Positions 19,508 through 33,953 of a stretch of 64,000 nt of DNA are shown here, piece after piece. The stretch lies in contig NC_092363.1 in assembly GCF_030848805.1 (NCBI RefSeq), positions 15,594,600 to 15,658,599 of the forward strand. Direction: 5' to 3'. The stretch is from Temnothorax longispinosus (taxonomy: Eukaryota; Arthropoda; Insecta; Hymenoptera; Formicidae). The notes under the pieces are model-generated. The model was not told the DNA's origin and searched no databases. It saw only the letters and a program-made list of their open reading frames with translations. Within the stretch, counting starts at the first letter, position 1; the number at the start of each line of letters is the position of its first letter. Made by a program: the position numbers and the translations under genes.

Positions 19508-22500
19508 TTCCCAGCTCGCAAGCCGTGATCGCATCGTGCAATCAGCACGCGCGTTCCGTGCGCTCCGCTTTCGAATTCTTGAACGATTGTTTAGAATAGA
19601 TTCGCAAAAGAATGAGCATCCTGCGTTCTTGGAATGCCCGAAGGCAATTCGCGTAATGAAGGAATACAAAAAGATCTCGAAACGTCCGCCTAACGATACA
19701 ACGGTTTTCTTCGTCAAGAACCAATACTCGCGTGCTACATGTACACGAGCGTATCGGAAGCTTGAGAAACGGGGGACTAAAATTCGGGAGGGTAAAATTC
19801 TTCTTGTTACGAGATTCAATTGAATTCCCGGTCACCGTCCGTAACAATATAGTCAGAAAATTCGATATAACGAAAATCAGGTATGACAAATTTAATTTTA
19901 AGGTTCGACGGAGAGTTCACGTTGTAAAGTGATTTTGCTGTAGTTACTCGAGCGGTTACTTGGAAAGCGGTTCTTTCGAAACTATCGCGGGCTTCGGCAA
20001 GAATCGAAGGGACGGCATGGGAGGAGCAAGAGAGACGGTAGCTTTATCATCGACCCGTTCCGGACGTCCTCGTCCCCGTCATCCCTCGAGCCACCATCGT
20101 CGAGCACTTACGGAGATGAGTGGCCGTGTAAGAAACACGATAAAACCGTGGGAGGCAACGTACAAATTTCTCCACCGTGCGAATTACGGGATTCGGAAGG
20201 AAGGAAGGATACGTTCCGTCACGTTTCACCCTCGCTACTCTTCCTCGCGTACATGAACACGCACATATATGTATACGGGCGGGCGGACGCACACGTGCGA
20301 AGAGCCCAGGGTAACCTGCACGGGTCGTGAGCGTCCATATTTAATAAAGCAACGCGTCCTCACCCGCCAACCGCATACTTTCCCGCTCCCGAGTAATGCC
20401 TTTTTCCATCTAGTATGAGCGTTTCCACGTTACCAGCGCGACCTCGCACTTTCGGCATTTACTTTAAACCTTGCCATCCGCGCTCTATTCGTCCGCTCTA
20501 CCTTCACGCCTTCACTTTCGCACGTTTTCAGACCGGATTAAAAGAGAAGCGTGGTTGCCTGGTTACCTAGCATCGTACGATCATTTGTGGAATCTTCTAA
20601 ATCCAACATTTTACAAGAAAGAATCTCGTTAGGTTAATCGCTGGGTTTTTAACGTTCGTTACGTTTTTATAACAGCCAATTACTAGATAGATATGAATTT
20701 ATTGTTCCCTTCGGGGTTACAATCTACAAATCAGGGACCCAGACCGGACGAAAATATCGGTTCGGTTACGGTTTCGGTTTTCTAGCTAACAAAAGTACTG
20801 GTATTTTGTAAATTACAGTTTTTTTTTATTCCGGTTTATTAAAATTCTCTTATTGAAATTTTTATTAAATTAAATTATTTATATGCATACTGCGTTTGTG
20901 GATATGTACTTATAAGTTATAAATTTTAATTTTTGATACATATGTTTTTATTTTACATTACATACATGAAAGAAGATACGTTGATTTTTAAGAGAGAAAT
21001 TTTACTGGATGGAACTGCAAATGGAAAAATTCGTTTCCCCTTCATAAGAGGCGATGTTATACAATTCGTATGTTTTCGCGCAGTAAGCATATTTCTCCAG
21101 TATGTATCTCTCACGGTCGGAAATATATTATGTTTATCGTACGGTTACCACCGTATCGTAGCGTTCGTTGGTCTGAGTCCCTTTCCCGCACTTTAACCCT
21201 CGTTCCACCCTCATTCTGCCCTCCCGAATCTTCGTGGCACGATACAGCTAGGATTACCACGAAACTCGGTGAAACGTCTCCAACTCTCATCGAATAAATA
21301 ACAGGAGAAATCCGGTCGACTCTCGACCCGGAACGTCGTATTCTCTCGAAAAGAGAACGTCGCAATGTCACTCGTTTTCGCAGAAAGATAGAAAAGCCGC
21401 ACGCGGTCGGACGCGCGGATAAACAATAGATGTTGAAGCGCTTTGACGAATTCGTGGTGATGCGCTTGCTGGTGCGAAATTCGCCAGTACTAACATGCAA
21501 ACATACTTTGTGACTTACCCCCCTTCCCCTTTGTTTTCTGCTGGTCCGCAAGCGCGGACCAGTTAGGGTTGCCATCCTAAACAGATATATAACGATAAAG
21601 ATAAATTAACATTGGCAAAAGGCAAATTGTACAGTGACGCGTATGTATAATAAAGTCACACTATCTGCTGTTGAATTTATATATTGTATAGATTGCATCT
21701 ATGCACGCGAAAAAAAATTTAAAAAAATTTGACTTACACCACTATGACTTTTACCCCTCCATATATAGTACATTGTATATGTGCATAAAATGTGTCAAGG
21801 ACTACGCTCGCCATCGAAACTACGTATATGGAAATTCACTCGGCGGTTTTGTGACGCTTTTGGATTAAAGAGGACCTGTCGGATATCACTTATGTTAGTG
21901 CTCGCACTGTTTGGCACAAAACGCACGTACACCTAAGGTAATATTATCATAACATGTTAAAAGGGTACAAAATTTAACACTGGATTACTATCGATCTGTT
22001 TTTCTTCAATTTGCGGCGTGTTTGCGCGGTGCTGCGTAAATCTATTCATTCGTTGAGCCTATACGCTCACATCCGAAACTGCAACAGGAATTTGGAGGCG
22101 GCATGAGTTTACAATTATCCAGATCCGTTGCTACGCGAATGTTTAGAAAACATATCGAAAATGCGCGCCGGCTATTATCCTCTGTTAATAGAGAAAACGC
22201 GGATATAACTTTAGTCGGTCTGGTAATCTGAAAATCCGATCGTATCCAAACGGCTTTGCTTGTCGCGCTTAAATCGGTGAATAATTTAAATACCGTTCTT
22301 GTGCGCATATATATTATCGACGCGGTAATTACGTTTTCGCTCGGTTCCGTCCTTTCGTGTTTCTTGCACGCAAAACTTTATCCACATTACATTTATTCAG
22401 CGATAATTGAAACCGCCCATTTGTTTCTCGCATATTACGCTATTACACTAGAAATGTTCATTTTATATGAAAAAGTATATCTACATATTTTCAATAGAAA

Positions 22501-23690
22501 TTAAGTACATTTCACTATATATAAAATAATTTTAGCTACATTCTATATATTTTTGTAAAATAGAAAGCTTTGCATAAACCCATTTCGATATTAATTAGGT
22601 ATCTAAAAATTTTAACATGGAAATTATTAAAAATTATAATTCTAAATGTACATAACACTTTTAACCATTAATTATCGGTAGTTTACGCCATTTGTTTGAT
22701 CGCGCGCGTTTTATCGCTTGAATTTAAATTCATTCTTGTAAGAGGGCTTATGTCTCACGCTCTCTTGGCCTGCTGATGTTCCCATATCCTTGCTACTTCC
22801 ACTTTTGAATACTCTCGAGTTTGAACTCTCTTAACGGAGTTGTTAATTATACACTTACTAACTTTGCTTTTATCCATGCTCCACTTATTCGTGAAGTTTG
22901 GTGCTCGGCGATATATATAATGCACTGTATTTTTCTTCCTTCTTCGTTTCGCGACATCGCGAAGGAACATAATTTTGTGGCAAAATGGCGTTTTTATGTG
23001 TATCGTTCCGTAAGAGCTCGCCGGAGTTTATCTTTTCGACGTTGCTTCGCTTCGTTTTAATTAGTTCGAGCACCTGATGGAAAATTGTGCAAAGTGTACG
23101 TTAGGTAGACTTCGTGCAATATGCAATACACTTGATTCATTTAAGCGGTACACTTTAATTAGGAATCATAAACTGTCCAACATCTCGTTTGCTGAAAGTA
23201 ATGCCGTTGAAATAATGAGAGATTTATGTTTGCTTTAAACGGCGCATTTCAAACTCGTTGCTCGATCTTCTACTGCTTAAATCTCCAAGTTTTAATTATT
23301 CAGAATAGACGCGGAAGTGAGTGATTTTACGGAATCCTTTGACGCTATATTTTGAATTAACAGCTTTGTAAATATGTACGGATTCCTCGGTTGATGTGTT
23401 TCCGCGCATTGCTTAGAATCCTTGCATAAGTTTTCTCCGTTTATGCAAAATAACCATGCATCAAGATAAGAAAACCATTTTATGTAAAATGGCTCGCGTG
23501 GAAATACACGTCACGAAACACCTGTCGCGCGTAAAACTTTTTCGCGAGTTTGGCACAGCACCGGGTGACAAAGCCCTGCCATTTATTGGCCACGTCTGAC
23601 AATGCGAATACCTTTTCTCTCTTATATCGACATACAATGGTATTATACCGTCTGATATATATCAGCCATATTTTCACGGCTGTGATTCAC

Positions 23691-23694
<4 letters not shown>
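19508..23694. other. Non-coding DNA, no gene recognised
   Basis: AT-rich DNA alternates with CpG-rich patches (19,950-20,550; 21,150-21,570). A perfect short hairpin TGGTCCGC-AAGC-GCGGACCA lies at about 21,542-21,561. The plus-strand ORF 20,933-21,196 and the overlapping ORFs at 21,111-21,575 have no domain. A minus-strand donor-like GGGGG|GTAAGTCAC near 21,520 has no convincing exon. Confidence 0.4.

Positions 23695-23744
<50 letters not shown>
23695..23744. repeat. (TA)25 microsatellite
   Basis: About 25 uninterrupted TA units, followed by a further TATATATATAAAA stretch to 23,763 that can fold back on it. Likely length-polymorphic. Confidence 0.95.
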
Positions 23745-23746
<2 letters not shown>

Positions 23747-23763
23747 GTTTTATATATATAAAA

Positions 23764-26700
23764 CAAGATATTATTTAGGATTGGAGTAATTAGCTCTCTA
23801 TACGAAATGAATTGCCTATAGAGTTTCTATCGGTCAAATTGCTGATTATCGTGCGTTAATAATTTCAGTTAGGCCCGTAAACGGGACGTTGATGGAGTAG
23901 TTATATTGCCGTGCGATATGCGTGTCTGGCTTTTGATCGAGTATAAACGCATTTGGCGTATCGGATTACGAAGGAAGCCCTATCAATTCTAGAAAGCGCA
24001 GCTTCCATTCTACATGAACAGAGTTCTAAACGGCTTAAAACTCATAATACCGCACATTATAATCCAACAAATTATTGGAGAATAAATAAATCGGAAGCAG
24101 AAATAAATAAAAGCGATTGTGTTAATCCCCGTTACATGGTTACGTCCATTGACTTTCAAGCTGTCGGGCAAATCCTCATCAAACAATCATCACGTGTATT
24201 TAATTACCAGTGAAACCAATTAAAATAGATCAATCGGCGAAATGACGTTTTATCTCATCTCGCGCAAAAGCTATCGGCGGGGAATACTTTTTTTTTCGTA
24301 AAAACAAATGCCAATTTAATTCCGCATCAATCATAGTGGCTCTCACGTCCTCGAACTCCGATTAGCTTAAAGGGGAACTATTTCCCAAGAGACAATTTTT
24401 GAAAGATGCTTTTTTGAGAAGTACTCGAAAATTATGTTCTATGAATAAACAGTTAAAAAGTCCGAATAAAGTTAATTTACAATTTTAATAGTAATTAATA
24501 TTCGAAAAGCAATTTGCAACACAAATTTATATATGTATATCATATATCGACAGAAGTTTTAAGAATTGTGACACGTAATTACTATCATTCTTAAAGAGTT
24601 TCTATTAACCTAAAGTCTGCTCATTAATTATGTTATTCAAATTTGTATTCAAGCTATTCAAATTACAGTCTTTTATATTATTATTATATATATTTTTTGC
24701 TATATACGTAATATACATATATAAAAAAGAATTCAGGATATGGTAAACCATATTATAGCAATAAACAAGAGCTTCGTTATAGAAACCTAATTTGATAGTT
24801 CATAGCAAGGGTTATAGTAAGCAAAAAATAATAATGGTTTCGCGAAGTCCGCTGATTGAAATTGGAAAGTAGTTGTCAGACCCTGATCATGCAGTTCAGA
24901 ATTAATTACTTCGATTAGAGGGTGTCTGTCATCGCGAGAGCATTTCTTGCGGCGGGCTCGCCCCCGGGAGGAAAGCCACGACACGACCTTATCTACCCCG
25001 AAAGGTCCAACGTTCGATCCATTGACTCGTCGAGACCCTAATACGACGCACGGAACTGACGTCGGCCGATAGGTCGCCCGTGTCCTAGAATTGGGCTCTG
25101 ATCAACATCCCGGTATGTACATCTACCCGAGACAGACTATCTCTGTTGGTAGACGGCACATACGCAAACGGCAGGCACCCGCTGTCGACGAGACGACGCT
25201 TTAAATCGGTCACATTCGTTTTCGACGTTATGTCCCACAATTCCTCTCACAATTCCTAATCCGAATATCGAGCTCACTGTCAGGCTTTCTCGTTGAAGGG
25301 CGTTTTTCATGATTTTCACATACCTACATTTATTCAGAACGCGTTTAAATTAAAAATTAGAGCACAATTTTTTAAAAATTAATATGACAAGAATAGTTTT
25401 AAAAGAATAAAAATTCATTATTTATTAGTATGGCTTTCCCTGTATTCATACCTTTTACCCTTAGCACTCTGTCTGATGACAGTCTTTTTTAATATGTTCT
25501 AGACAAAGTTCTACAGGTTTTATTGAGTTATCTGAATTTTTTTCCTGTTTGCATCGATTGAGTTTGTTTGTCTGTTTATATCAGGGTTTATTGAGCTCAT
25601 TTGTTGAACAGTTTGATGTATCTAAGGATGTATTCGCCAAAGTAACTTTTTTTTGTATGGTTTTCTCACTCTTTTATTCTTTGCTACGATTTGTCAATGC
25701 TTCCAACAACACTAAGTGTCCCATTAAAATTTTAAAAATATCTGAATTACTGGCATAAATTACATAAAACAATTCTTTCTGATCTTAATATGAATAAGTT
25801 TTATCAAATCTGATTTTGCAAAGGTTTCCAATTGGTTCACTTTGCCTCAAAATCAAAGGATAGTGAAGCTAATGAAATTAAATTGTCATAACAAGCAGCA
25901 TTTAACAAATTTATTAAGTCACTTTTTCTCTCCATCAAAGTATCGGTCTTTATAATTCTATAAATTTAGCTGTCATGAAAGTACAAATCTTGATTAATAA
26001 AAGGGATCTTTCTATCCACGCAATATGGTCAGGCTTTCGAAAAAAAATCCGCCGAAGGGAAAGCAAATTTGTAACAGCTTCGTAATTAAATTACGAAATG
26101 GATTGCCGACGATCCCCTCGGTTGGTGGCGTTACGGCCGTTTTGTGCTTCGTTCATCTCCCTGTTCGAGCTTTTACATTCGCGTTACATGAGTCCCGCGA
26201 TATCCGGAGGGCATGGGCGCGAGAGCGCCAGAAGATCTCCATTATATTCTCGATAACCGCGCGAGTAGCGTAGCCAGTGTTACCGTTTATCCAATTTTTA
26301 GGATTAAGCGGGTTGGAAAACAGGACAGGATTGACGTTAAAACCGATTCTTTTTAGATCGGCTCTTAAAATCGGTGGGACGACGCAGTTCGGTTACGCGG
26401 CTCGTTTAGAGCGAACTATCAGGATCGTTTTTCTTGTTTTGTGTTCCCTGTTCCCGTAGTCTGGTAGCGCGTATCGGCCAAGTGCTGCAATAAAGGGAAT
26501 TTGCGGGTGTGTGCCAAGCATTAACGATAGAGAGACGCGGCCCGACGCGAATTCGCGCAGTCGCCGCCACCGCGGTTGCCTGACGCCGTGACCGTTTCCA
26601 CGGCTGTTTCGCGGCGGTCCACCAGAATCTGTGACCGGGGCAGCTATAATTTCGTAAGTTAAGGTCTCGAGGATCGAGGTTTGGGATCATGCCGGGCACG

Positions 26701-28240
26701 ACAACTTTGGCCGATGTCGCCGAGGTTAGGCGAGGAGGACACTTTCGGCGGTAAACTTCGCTCGTATATTACGCGAACTCCGCGGTAATTGATTTTGCAC
26801 AATCGCGTTAAACTGAAAGTGGGTTTTAGGCACCACCACCGCGCGATATCTTCTCAGCAACCGTGGATGGCTGCGACGTTACGCTCATTACTACTCGTCC
26901 CTTTTTCGCCAAATCCAGACGATACCAACTTTTTCCGATAATTATCGTCGTTTCGCTTCGTGCAAACTGCAGCACTATGTCGTGCGTTGATACTGTCATA
27001 AGCATCGTGTTTACGATGATAGTTACTACGGCCGAATACCGTGCAACTAACTATGGACGAGTAATGGCAAACCTGTGCACTCTGTAAATTACTTTTGGCG
27101 TAACAGATACCTGCCCCGTCGACGTTCGGCTTTTTGTTTAATTTACAGTGCCCCCCAAGTTCATAATTGCGAGCATTAATCTTTCATCGCCGATATCGCG
27201 CTTTTTGCAGATTGCTCCGACCTAACAAAGGGCACAAAACGGGCGCAAGTTTTGCCTTCCCTCGGTTCACGTCGCTCTTTATTCTTTCAGTCAGCGTGAG
27301 ATAGCGCGAGTAGATCGATAATTACCGTCGTTAGTGATGCGATGACACTTAACCGTTATTTCCATAAAAATACAAAGACCGAGTTGAAAAGCTACACTCG
27401 AAATACTCGTTGGTAGTAAATTAATCGGTGTGCGCGACGTACATCTTTATTCATTATATTTGACTAGCCATAAAATATAATTTATTGCCTCGTTCTTTCG
27501 GAGCCATCGCAGACTCGGTCGAGAATCGATTTGGAATTTTATTACGGACTCGATGTACATAACTATTCGTTGTATAACTTGTATAACTAAGTGAGATTAT
27601 TCGAAGCACGCTTTTATTAAGATGCGTAAACATATTATAGAATTTATATTTTGTGTTATAGTGCTTTCTATCCTCTATTTTCCGAGAGAAACCATTTATT
27701 TTACCGTAAATTTTCTTATTCTTCGGACGAAGGCAGCCTCGATCGATCGAAGCAAGGAGCACTTTAGCATTTTGATTCTTCCGCCTTTTGTGCGGTCCTG
27801 CTCAAAGGAGTGACAGCATTGAGAATCGATACGACGTCTCGTTTGTAGCTCTTAGCGTGTTTAGTTCTTTGCTTCTCGCGTTTGTAAAAAAAAGTGATAA
27901 AAAAAAATAAAAACAATAGAAAGAAAGCAACAAAGAAGAAATAGACAAACAATCTCTCCACATTTATTTCAATTCGCAAACTGATTTACGTGATTTTGAT
28001 CGACCGAAGGCGAAGAGATATTCTTCCTAAAGGGATACTTCGAGGGGTTTACCGCACTCGGCAATAGGTATAAAATTATATATATATATAATTTTTTGAA
28101 GATTTTTTAAAAATTGAAGATAAAATAACAGAAATTCTTGATAAACTCTTTGCAAGTTTTCCACAAATACTTTCACATTGGAATAAAATCCTCTTTTTGT
28201 CGAACAAACGTTCGCAATTGTACCCATCTCAATTTTAAAC
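23764..28240. other. Non-coding DNA, no gene recognised
   Basis: Contains CpG-rich islands at about 24,900-25,200 and 26,000-27,300 separated by AT-rich DNA. Open frames at 23,953-24,213, 26,025-26,273 (true ATG, 82 codons) and 26,406-26,699 show no recognisable domain. No RNA gene or transposon is visible. Confidence 0.4.
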
Positions 28241-28244
28241 TTTC

Positions 28245-29560
28245 TGGAGCTTATAAAAAGATTGGAGATGTGCTATGCCAGAGGAGTGGACCGTAATCCA
28301 CTTCGGCTTTTCATTACAAGCCTGTTAAAACCTCGCTTTCGCACTCACCCTCGGGATTCTTTTGTAAGGTGCCGTATATTATATGACATACCGCATTTAA
28401 ATGTAAAATTTAAATTTTTTCGTACTTAACAACGGTTTTTAATTTACGGTAATTAACGATGATTGTAAAAAAAAAATACAATTTCTTCGTCAATTTCGTC
28501 TTTGTTGTTAAATGAAGGTTTTTTTAGTTTATTGAACACGATCACGTTGAGTTGTTATTCTCGAACTCTATATTTCTTTTTGCTAGACTCGGATTGTCGT
28601 TTTATCGCCAATTAAATGTCCGGTATTCGATTTTAAAATTTAATTATGGATCTGGTGCGAGTTGGCATTTATTCGCATTCGTTCTCGCATGTTTTTTTCT
28701 TTCTTTGAAAGGCCGATATATTGAACAATAGGACCGATCTATTTTTGTAAACAAAGTGTTTGCTTTTCCAAGCGACGAATTTATGTAACGATAATAACTG
28801 TACTGGTGAGAAGTAATTAACGTATCAATATCGTCATTGTTTCGTCGACGTAAAATCATTTGTTTATTCAACATTCGATACTAAATCGTTGTCATTCTCG
28901 CATTTCGGATTGTCTTTTCCTCATAAAAGATTGGAAATGTCATTTTGCCTCGGTGGAATGCAATCTATTTTGAAATTTAATTACGAATCTGTTACAACTT
29001 CGCTTTCGCTGCCACGAGCATTTTCCGAAAGTCCGGTATATTGCAGCTATTTTTACAGACACCATATGTGAATTTTTACAGCTGGTCGCAAATCAATACG
29101 TGTAACAACAATATACGAAGAAATAAGGTTTTAATATCAATAATAATTGTCAACATAAAATCGAAATTTTTTTTCTCGCTAGACAAACGCGTTGGATTTA
29201 TATCATTTTTAATATTAAATTTTTCATTGTTTATAGAAGATTGAAAATATTGTTTTGTACCGGAGTTGGTTGGCGATCCATTACGTAATTTAATTATGAG
29301 TTACTGGCTCGCTTTAAAAGGCTTTTGTTACCCCTGTAATAGAACCTGTAAATAAATGAGCTAAGTTTCCCATACTATTTCGTTATACGCGCGACTTCTT
29401 ATTTTTGTCGACCAAAATCTTTCATCGCTCGTCGTCTAGCAGCGTCGTTGTTGAATTATCACTATTCTTTTTTTGTCACCTTTCTGTTACTTGTATAAAG
29501 GATTGAAAATACCGTTCTGCGGCAGCGCGCAGCACCGTTAAAGCCGAGGAAAATTTATCG
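28245..29560. repeat. Highly diverged tandem array, unit ~260-335 bp
   Basis: A phrase like AAAGATTGGAAATGTCATTTTGCC, with variants, recurs at about 28,258, 28,928, 29,243 and 29,498. A following phrase TTTAATTA(C/T)G(A/G)AT(C/T) recurs at about 28,638, 28,977 and 29,290. Preceding phrases with GCTAGAC and a CG-rich GTCGT stretch also repeat. The spacing and order suggest four or five ancient copies of a ~330-bp unit. Boundaries are approximate because copies differ heavily. Confidence 0.5.
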
Positions 29561-32500
29561 CAACTACAAGTCGCAGGTCGCAGTACAGCCATCTCAGCCG
29601 GTGTGCCAGGAGTGTTACTTTATTTTACGTATAGGTGCGCGTGTAGGTAGGTTCCTTGCACACGTATAAGACGCGTGTAGACGCCAACAGCGAATGTCGC
29701 GGCCACGGAGTCCCCATAAATTCGGCCGTGGGATTTCGCCAGACCCGGGGAAAAGGGATCGCTCCTCTTACCGATGGTAGCCTTAGCGAAATTATGTTAT
29801 TTGATTTAGAGGACTGATAGTCGGCTGGGGAGATCGGCTGCGCCGCCGCTGGCCGGAAGTCGATGAAGTAAATTAAACGGGCGGCAAGAAGAGAGAGAGT
29901 AAATGCGCGATAACCGTGGTTGTTTCGGAGAGTTCCCTCCCTCCCTTACCCCACCCCACCCTCTCTCTCGCCTCAATAATTCCGTCGGGGGAAATGGGAA
30001 AGAAAAAGGACGAGCTCTCCGAGCCGATAATTCGAGCACGGTAGTAGATCTCAGGAAAGAGGGAACCGAGGATTTAGGAGAGGAGACCATAGGAGAAGGC
30101 GCTGATATCATCTCGAGAACGTCTCACCGACGCTTTTAATTGTTTGCGGAAATGAAGGTCCACCTTCTGTATTCCTCGCACTTGTATTTATATATAGAAC
30201 CGAAGGAGGCAGAGTACAGATTGCTTTTTCAGTTTTAGGAGTTTATTGACCGCGCGATATAATTTTTTTTCAAGCATCTTTCTTCTTTTGCAACTTTTAT
30301 AATTATCGAGAACTTCGTTTACACGCGCCAGGTCACGCGACTAAAATAAAGAGAGGAATAGGGGAAGGGGAGGGGGAGAGGGAATACGGATTTGTCTTTT
30401 GCGATTTATTCTCGAAGGATAAAACTTGCCGGACGAACTTTCGAATAACTTACGGTCGTCCTCGATAAAATATGCTTTCTGGAGATGAAATATGCGCTGG
30501 AAATTTCGCTGCTTACTCCCCCCTCCCTCTCTCTCTCTCTCGGCAACGAAACGTCTGAAACTTTTATTTCCTTACGAGCTTTTTATGAATGCTACAACAT
30601 TGACCAGATCGGCGACGTCGTTGACCCACGTCTGATCAGAGGAAAAAGAGCGTGCGGAATAACGGAGAAGCGTCTCGCGGAAACTGACGCTTTACGAGCG
30701 TGTCAGCAATTTCGCTATCGACGTGAAACCGCGAAAATGCATTTGTGGTGCTATACACGCTACAAACGCCCGCGTGACGTGTTCGCGATCGTCAAAGTAC
30801 CGCGTTAGGAAAACGGAGTTGAGCATAGGAAGAGGGTATGAGGGGGCAGATTGCCTTTGACGCGAGCAATAAAGTAACACTGTATGCCTCGCGGCGCGGT
30901 GAACTCCCCTTTCTACAACTTGTGTCTGGATCTCGTCACCACTTACACGTGAGGGTGGATGAAACAGAGCTAACCGCGTCTATGTGCACACGTTAATATA
31001 ATGCACCGTACAGGGTGCAACTTATCGCGCCTAAAACACACGTACGTATCCTCGCTCCTTCCTCGTTCCGTTCTCTTGTTCACTGCGCACCGAACTAGTG
31101 AGCCAACCACCCCGACTATTATCTCGGGGATAACTTAAGAGGTAATCGGATGTAGCTGTAATTTTAGGAACGCTTTTTGGAAACTGATAATTAGCCGATA
31201 ATCTCTTTCCGAGAAAACTTTGGTCACGGTCTGGCGGCCACTTAATTGTGTACTCTGCTATTTGTAATCCGCGTTTCCAACCTTTTACAACCCTGTAACT
31301 CACTCGTTCTCCTCACATTCTCCATCGTCTCTTTTCACCCTAACGCGCTCTATTCACGATCAACCTTTGTTTCTACTCGCCGACCAAGTTGGTATAGAAT
31401 CCATGGAGTTATTGTTCTACCGTTACTTGAATAAATATTCCTAATTTCGCATTTGTAAACCCAGAGTAAAGTCTTGTGTAAAATATTTTCAACTTTATAT
31501 ATCTTTCGTTGAGCGTTAAGAACGTTGTGTAACTGTGATCCTAGTTTGTTTAATTTTCTGAGTCTGCGAAACGCTTCGGTGCGGATCGCGCAAGCCGTAG
31601 GAGGCGGAGCACTTATCGTGCGGCGTGGATTTTTCCCTTGTTCTTTTTTGCTCCGAGCACGTAGAGGTCCGTAGAAGAGCGTAGTTACTTTACCCTTATA
31701 TAAATGCTAATATAAATGTTGTATATCGCCTCCCTTCCGGACGCAGACGATGTATCTTTGGTAAAATTACAATCCCGCTACGGTCTCTTCGTTCGCAGGA
31801 ACTCATATAGAAAAATTTTCGCGGAGGATTTGCGTGCGAGGAATTTGTTACTCTGCGTCTGTGATGATAAGTCGATGATATACCGGATAAAATCAAATTT
31901 TCATGCAACCTCCCGGTACGTGCTTTGAAAAATGTCGGCCTCGTTCCCCTACGTTTTAAGCTCGATATGCCTCGTGTCGCCACGACGACGCCGCGACGCC
32001 GACGTTGATTCCAGAATGACGCTGAAAAATATGTTGACTCGTCCCCCTAGCTATGTGGAATTTGCCTTCGCCGCGTTTACCCCCGTCTTTTTACCCCGTT
32101 CGCTTCTGCTCGCGACACCTCTCTCTTCCGTCGGATCTCGCTCCGTTCGGATTTCGCTTCCGAGCCACTCGCGCGCGTGGAATCTTGCCGGCGCGCCCAT
32201 ATAAATGCTAATGTTATACATCGACGTGGTATACGACCTGACTCGAAGAAGTTCTACAAATTTTGAGTCGGATGTAATCCATCTCACGGTATTGCGCGCG
32301 GTAATATGATCTGTGAAGATTGATCGGTCCCCCCGACCTTCCGGGATGGTTCCATCTGGCTTTAATTAACGGAAAGGATAGAAGAATGCGATCTCGGAAC
32401 TCTGATTCAGCTTAAATGAGGATATTTAAACGAGCGAAACATTAGAAATCAAAATATATTGCGCAATTTTACTAGAATTATTAAGAGAAGAAAACAGACA

Positions 32501-33579
32501 GTTAAAAATGCCTCGTCAATGTGCCATTAAAATTAAAGACTTAAAAATAAATGCTCTGTATTTTTTATACAACGCAGAAGTGGTCGCTTTGGAAAATCCT
32601 GAAAAATGGGTCGGACGAATCTCGAAGTCATATACCCTTCAAGTACATCGACAGCGCTGCCAACGTCGCCGCCAAACGCAATTTCAAAGTAAAATAGAAA
32701 AACTTTTTTCGAATTATACGGAACAATTGGCGCACGTCGAGCAATTAAACGCGTTTAAATTAATGAAATACATTAAATCAGATTTAGTTTCTCAAGCGTT
32801 AATATATCGATAGTAATATATATTGGTCTAGGATTTTTGTTTTTCTTTGCTTCTTTTATCACGGTTGGTTGAACTTTTTCCGAGCGTTTTAGCGTGAAAG
32901 CTATCGTCAAGCATGATCCGCGACGTATACGCGATGCCGCACGATCGGTCGATTCTATGCCAACCGCGTGTTGGATTTCGCACCAAATGCGCTGGCTTAG
33001 GCGGTACGTATGCATCCATTACCAGCCTCCATGATCCCCATCGATGGTCCAGGCTTGAAAAATGACCGGCGATAAAATTTCCCGAGCGTAAAGCGATAGT
33101 GCAAAAAAAGAAGGAAAGAGAAAAAGGAAAAAGAAGAAAGAAACGTGCATCACAAGTAGTCGTAGTGATGGTTCAGTTAAAAATCTCGTTCGAAAAATTT
33201 CTTCTCGAAAGTTTTCTTCTACCAACTTTCCTCGGCATGTTTGGTATGCTAGATAGACGAGACGTATCGATCTCTCTATTTTTGATTCGGTTGAAGAGAT
33301 TTGTCGAGGTCGAGCCTCGAATCCTCACGCCTCACGTAGCCCCATTTTCTTTACTTTATATAGCATCGTTTGTTCCCACGGAGAAACTAATTTTGTTCTC
33401 CGAAATAATAGTACTTAAAACTACACCTATATATTAAAGCCAGCGTTTCCGCAGCATAATACGACTCGGCGTTGCGCATTGCTACTTACTTGGAATATCC
33501 CAAACGCTGTGCCGAGGTGTTCATTTGTCCGCACGACCGTCTTCACGATCATTACTCTCTCTAGCTCCTCTCTGTCTGC
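29561..33579. other. Non-coding DNA with CpG-rich islands
   Basis: CpG- and G-rich stretches at 29,600-30,130 and 30,600-31,000 look like regulatory or 5'UTR DNA. A short (TC)n tract lies at about 30,521-30,540. The words ATATAAATGCTAAT at about 31,699 and 32,202 are duplicated with local similarity of about 25 bp. One ATG-started ORF (32,508-32,813) is listed separately. Confidence 0.4.
32508..32813 (+). CDS. Unassigned intronless ORF, 101 residues
   Basis: The ATG has an insect-like AAAATG context and the frame runs 101 codons to TAG in AT-rich DNA, where chance ORFs of this length are less expected. The product is basic, with VHRQRCQRRRQTQ in the middle and a mixed-charge, probably helical C-terminal half (IEKLFSNYTEQL, FKLMKYIKSDL). 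No signal peptide, membrane segment or known domain is seen. It could be a remnant coding piece or chance. Confidence 0.22.
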   Translation: MPRQCAIKIKDLKINALYFLYNAEVVALENPEKWVGRISKSYTLQVHRQRCQRRRQTQFQSKIEKLFSNYTEQLAHVEQLNAFKLMKYIKSDLVSQALIYR

Positions 33580-33642
33580 CCCTCTCTCTCTCTCTCTCTC
33601 TCTCCTTCTCTTTCGTTCCCTCTCTCTCTCTCTCTCCCTCCC

Positions 33643-33699
<57 letters not shown>

Positions 33700-33716
33700 T
33701 TTTCTTCTACTTCTCT
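33580..33716. repeat. Long interrupted (TC)n polypyrimidine microsatellite
   Basis: Nearly pure CT dinucleotide runs with occasional CC, TTT and CGTT interruptions over about 137 bp. Long serine/leucine-rich ORFs through it (33,479-33,844 and 33,525-33,902) are translated repeat, not proteins. Confidence 0.95.
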
Positions 33717-33934
33717 CACGAGCAATTTCTCTCCCCGTCTTTCCTTTTTTTATCTTCGTTTATCCGTTTTCTTGGCACCCTCTCCCTTTTCCGCAGTCTC
33801 GAGTCCACTTTTCGCCACAAATACCGTATATTACCCGCTTTTAGCTATCGGGAGCAAAGAACCGCGTCATACCGTAGTGGTTTGCGCTATGCTATGTCAT
33901 AGACACGCATGTACAAGTGCACGCGTACGACATA

Positions 33935-33953
33935 CGCGCGCGCGCGCGCGCGC
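33935..33953. repeat. (CG)n alternating tract
   Basis: Nine and a half uninterrupted CG dinucleotides, a potential Z-DNA former. It lies at the start of a CpG-rich island. Confidence 0.85.

Noticed and set aside
24787..24984. Possible rRNA-like GC block
   Set aside because: No conserved rRNA segment could be recognised.
33479..33902. Two 121-125-residue ORFs
   Set aside because: They are translations of the (TC)n microsatellite (serine/leucine/proline repeats).
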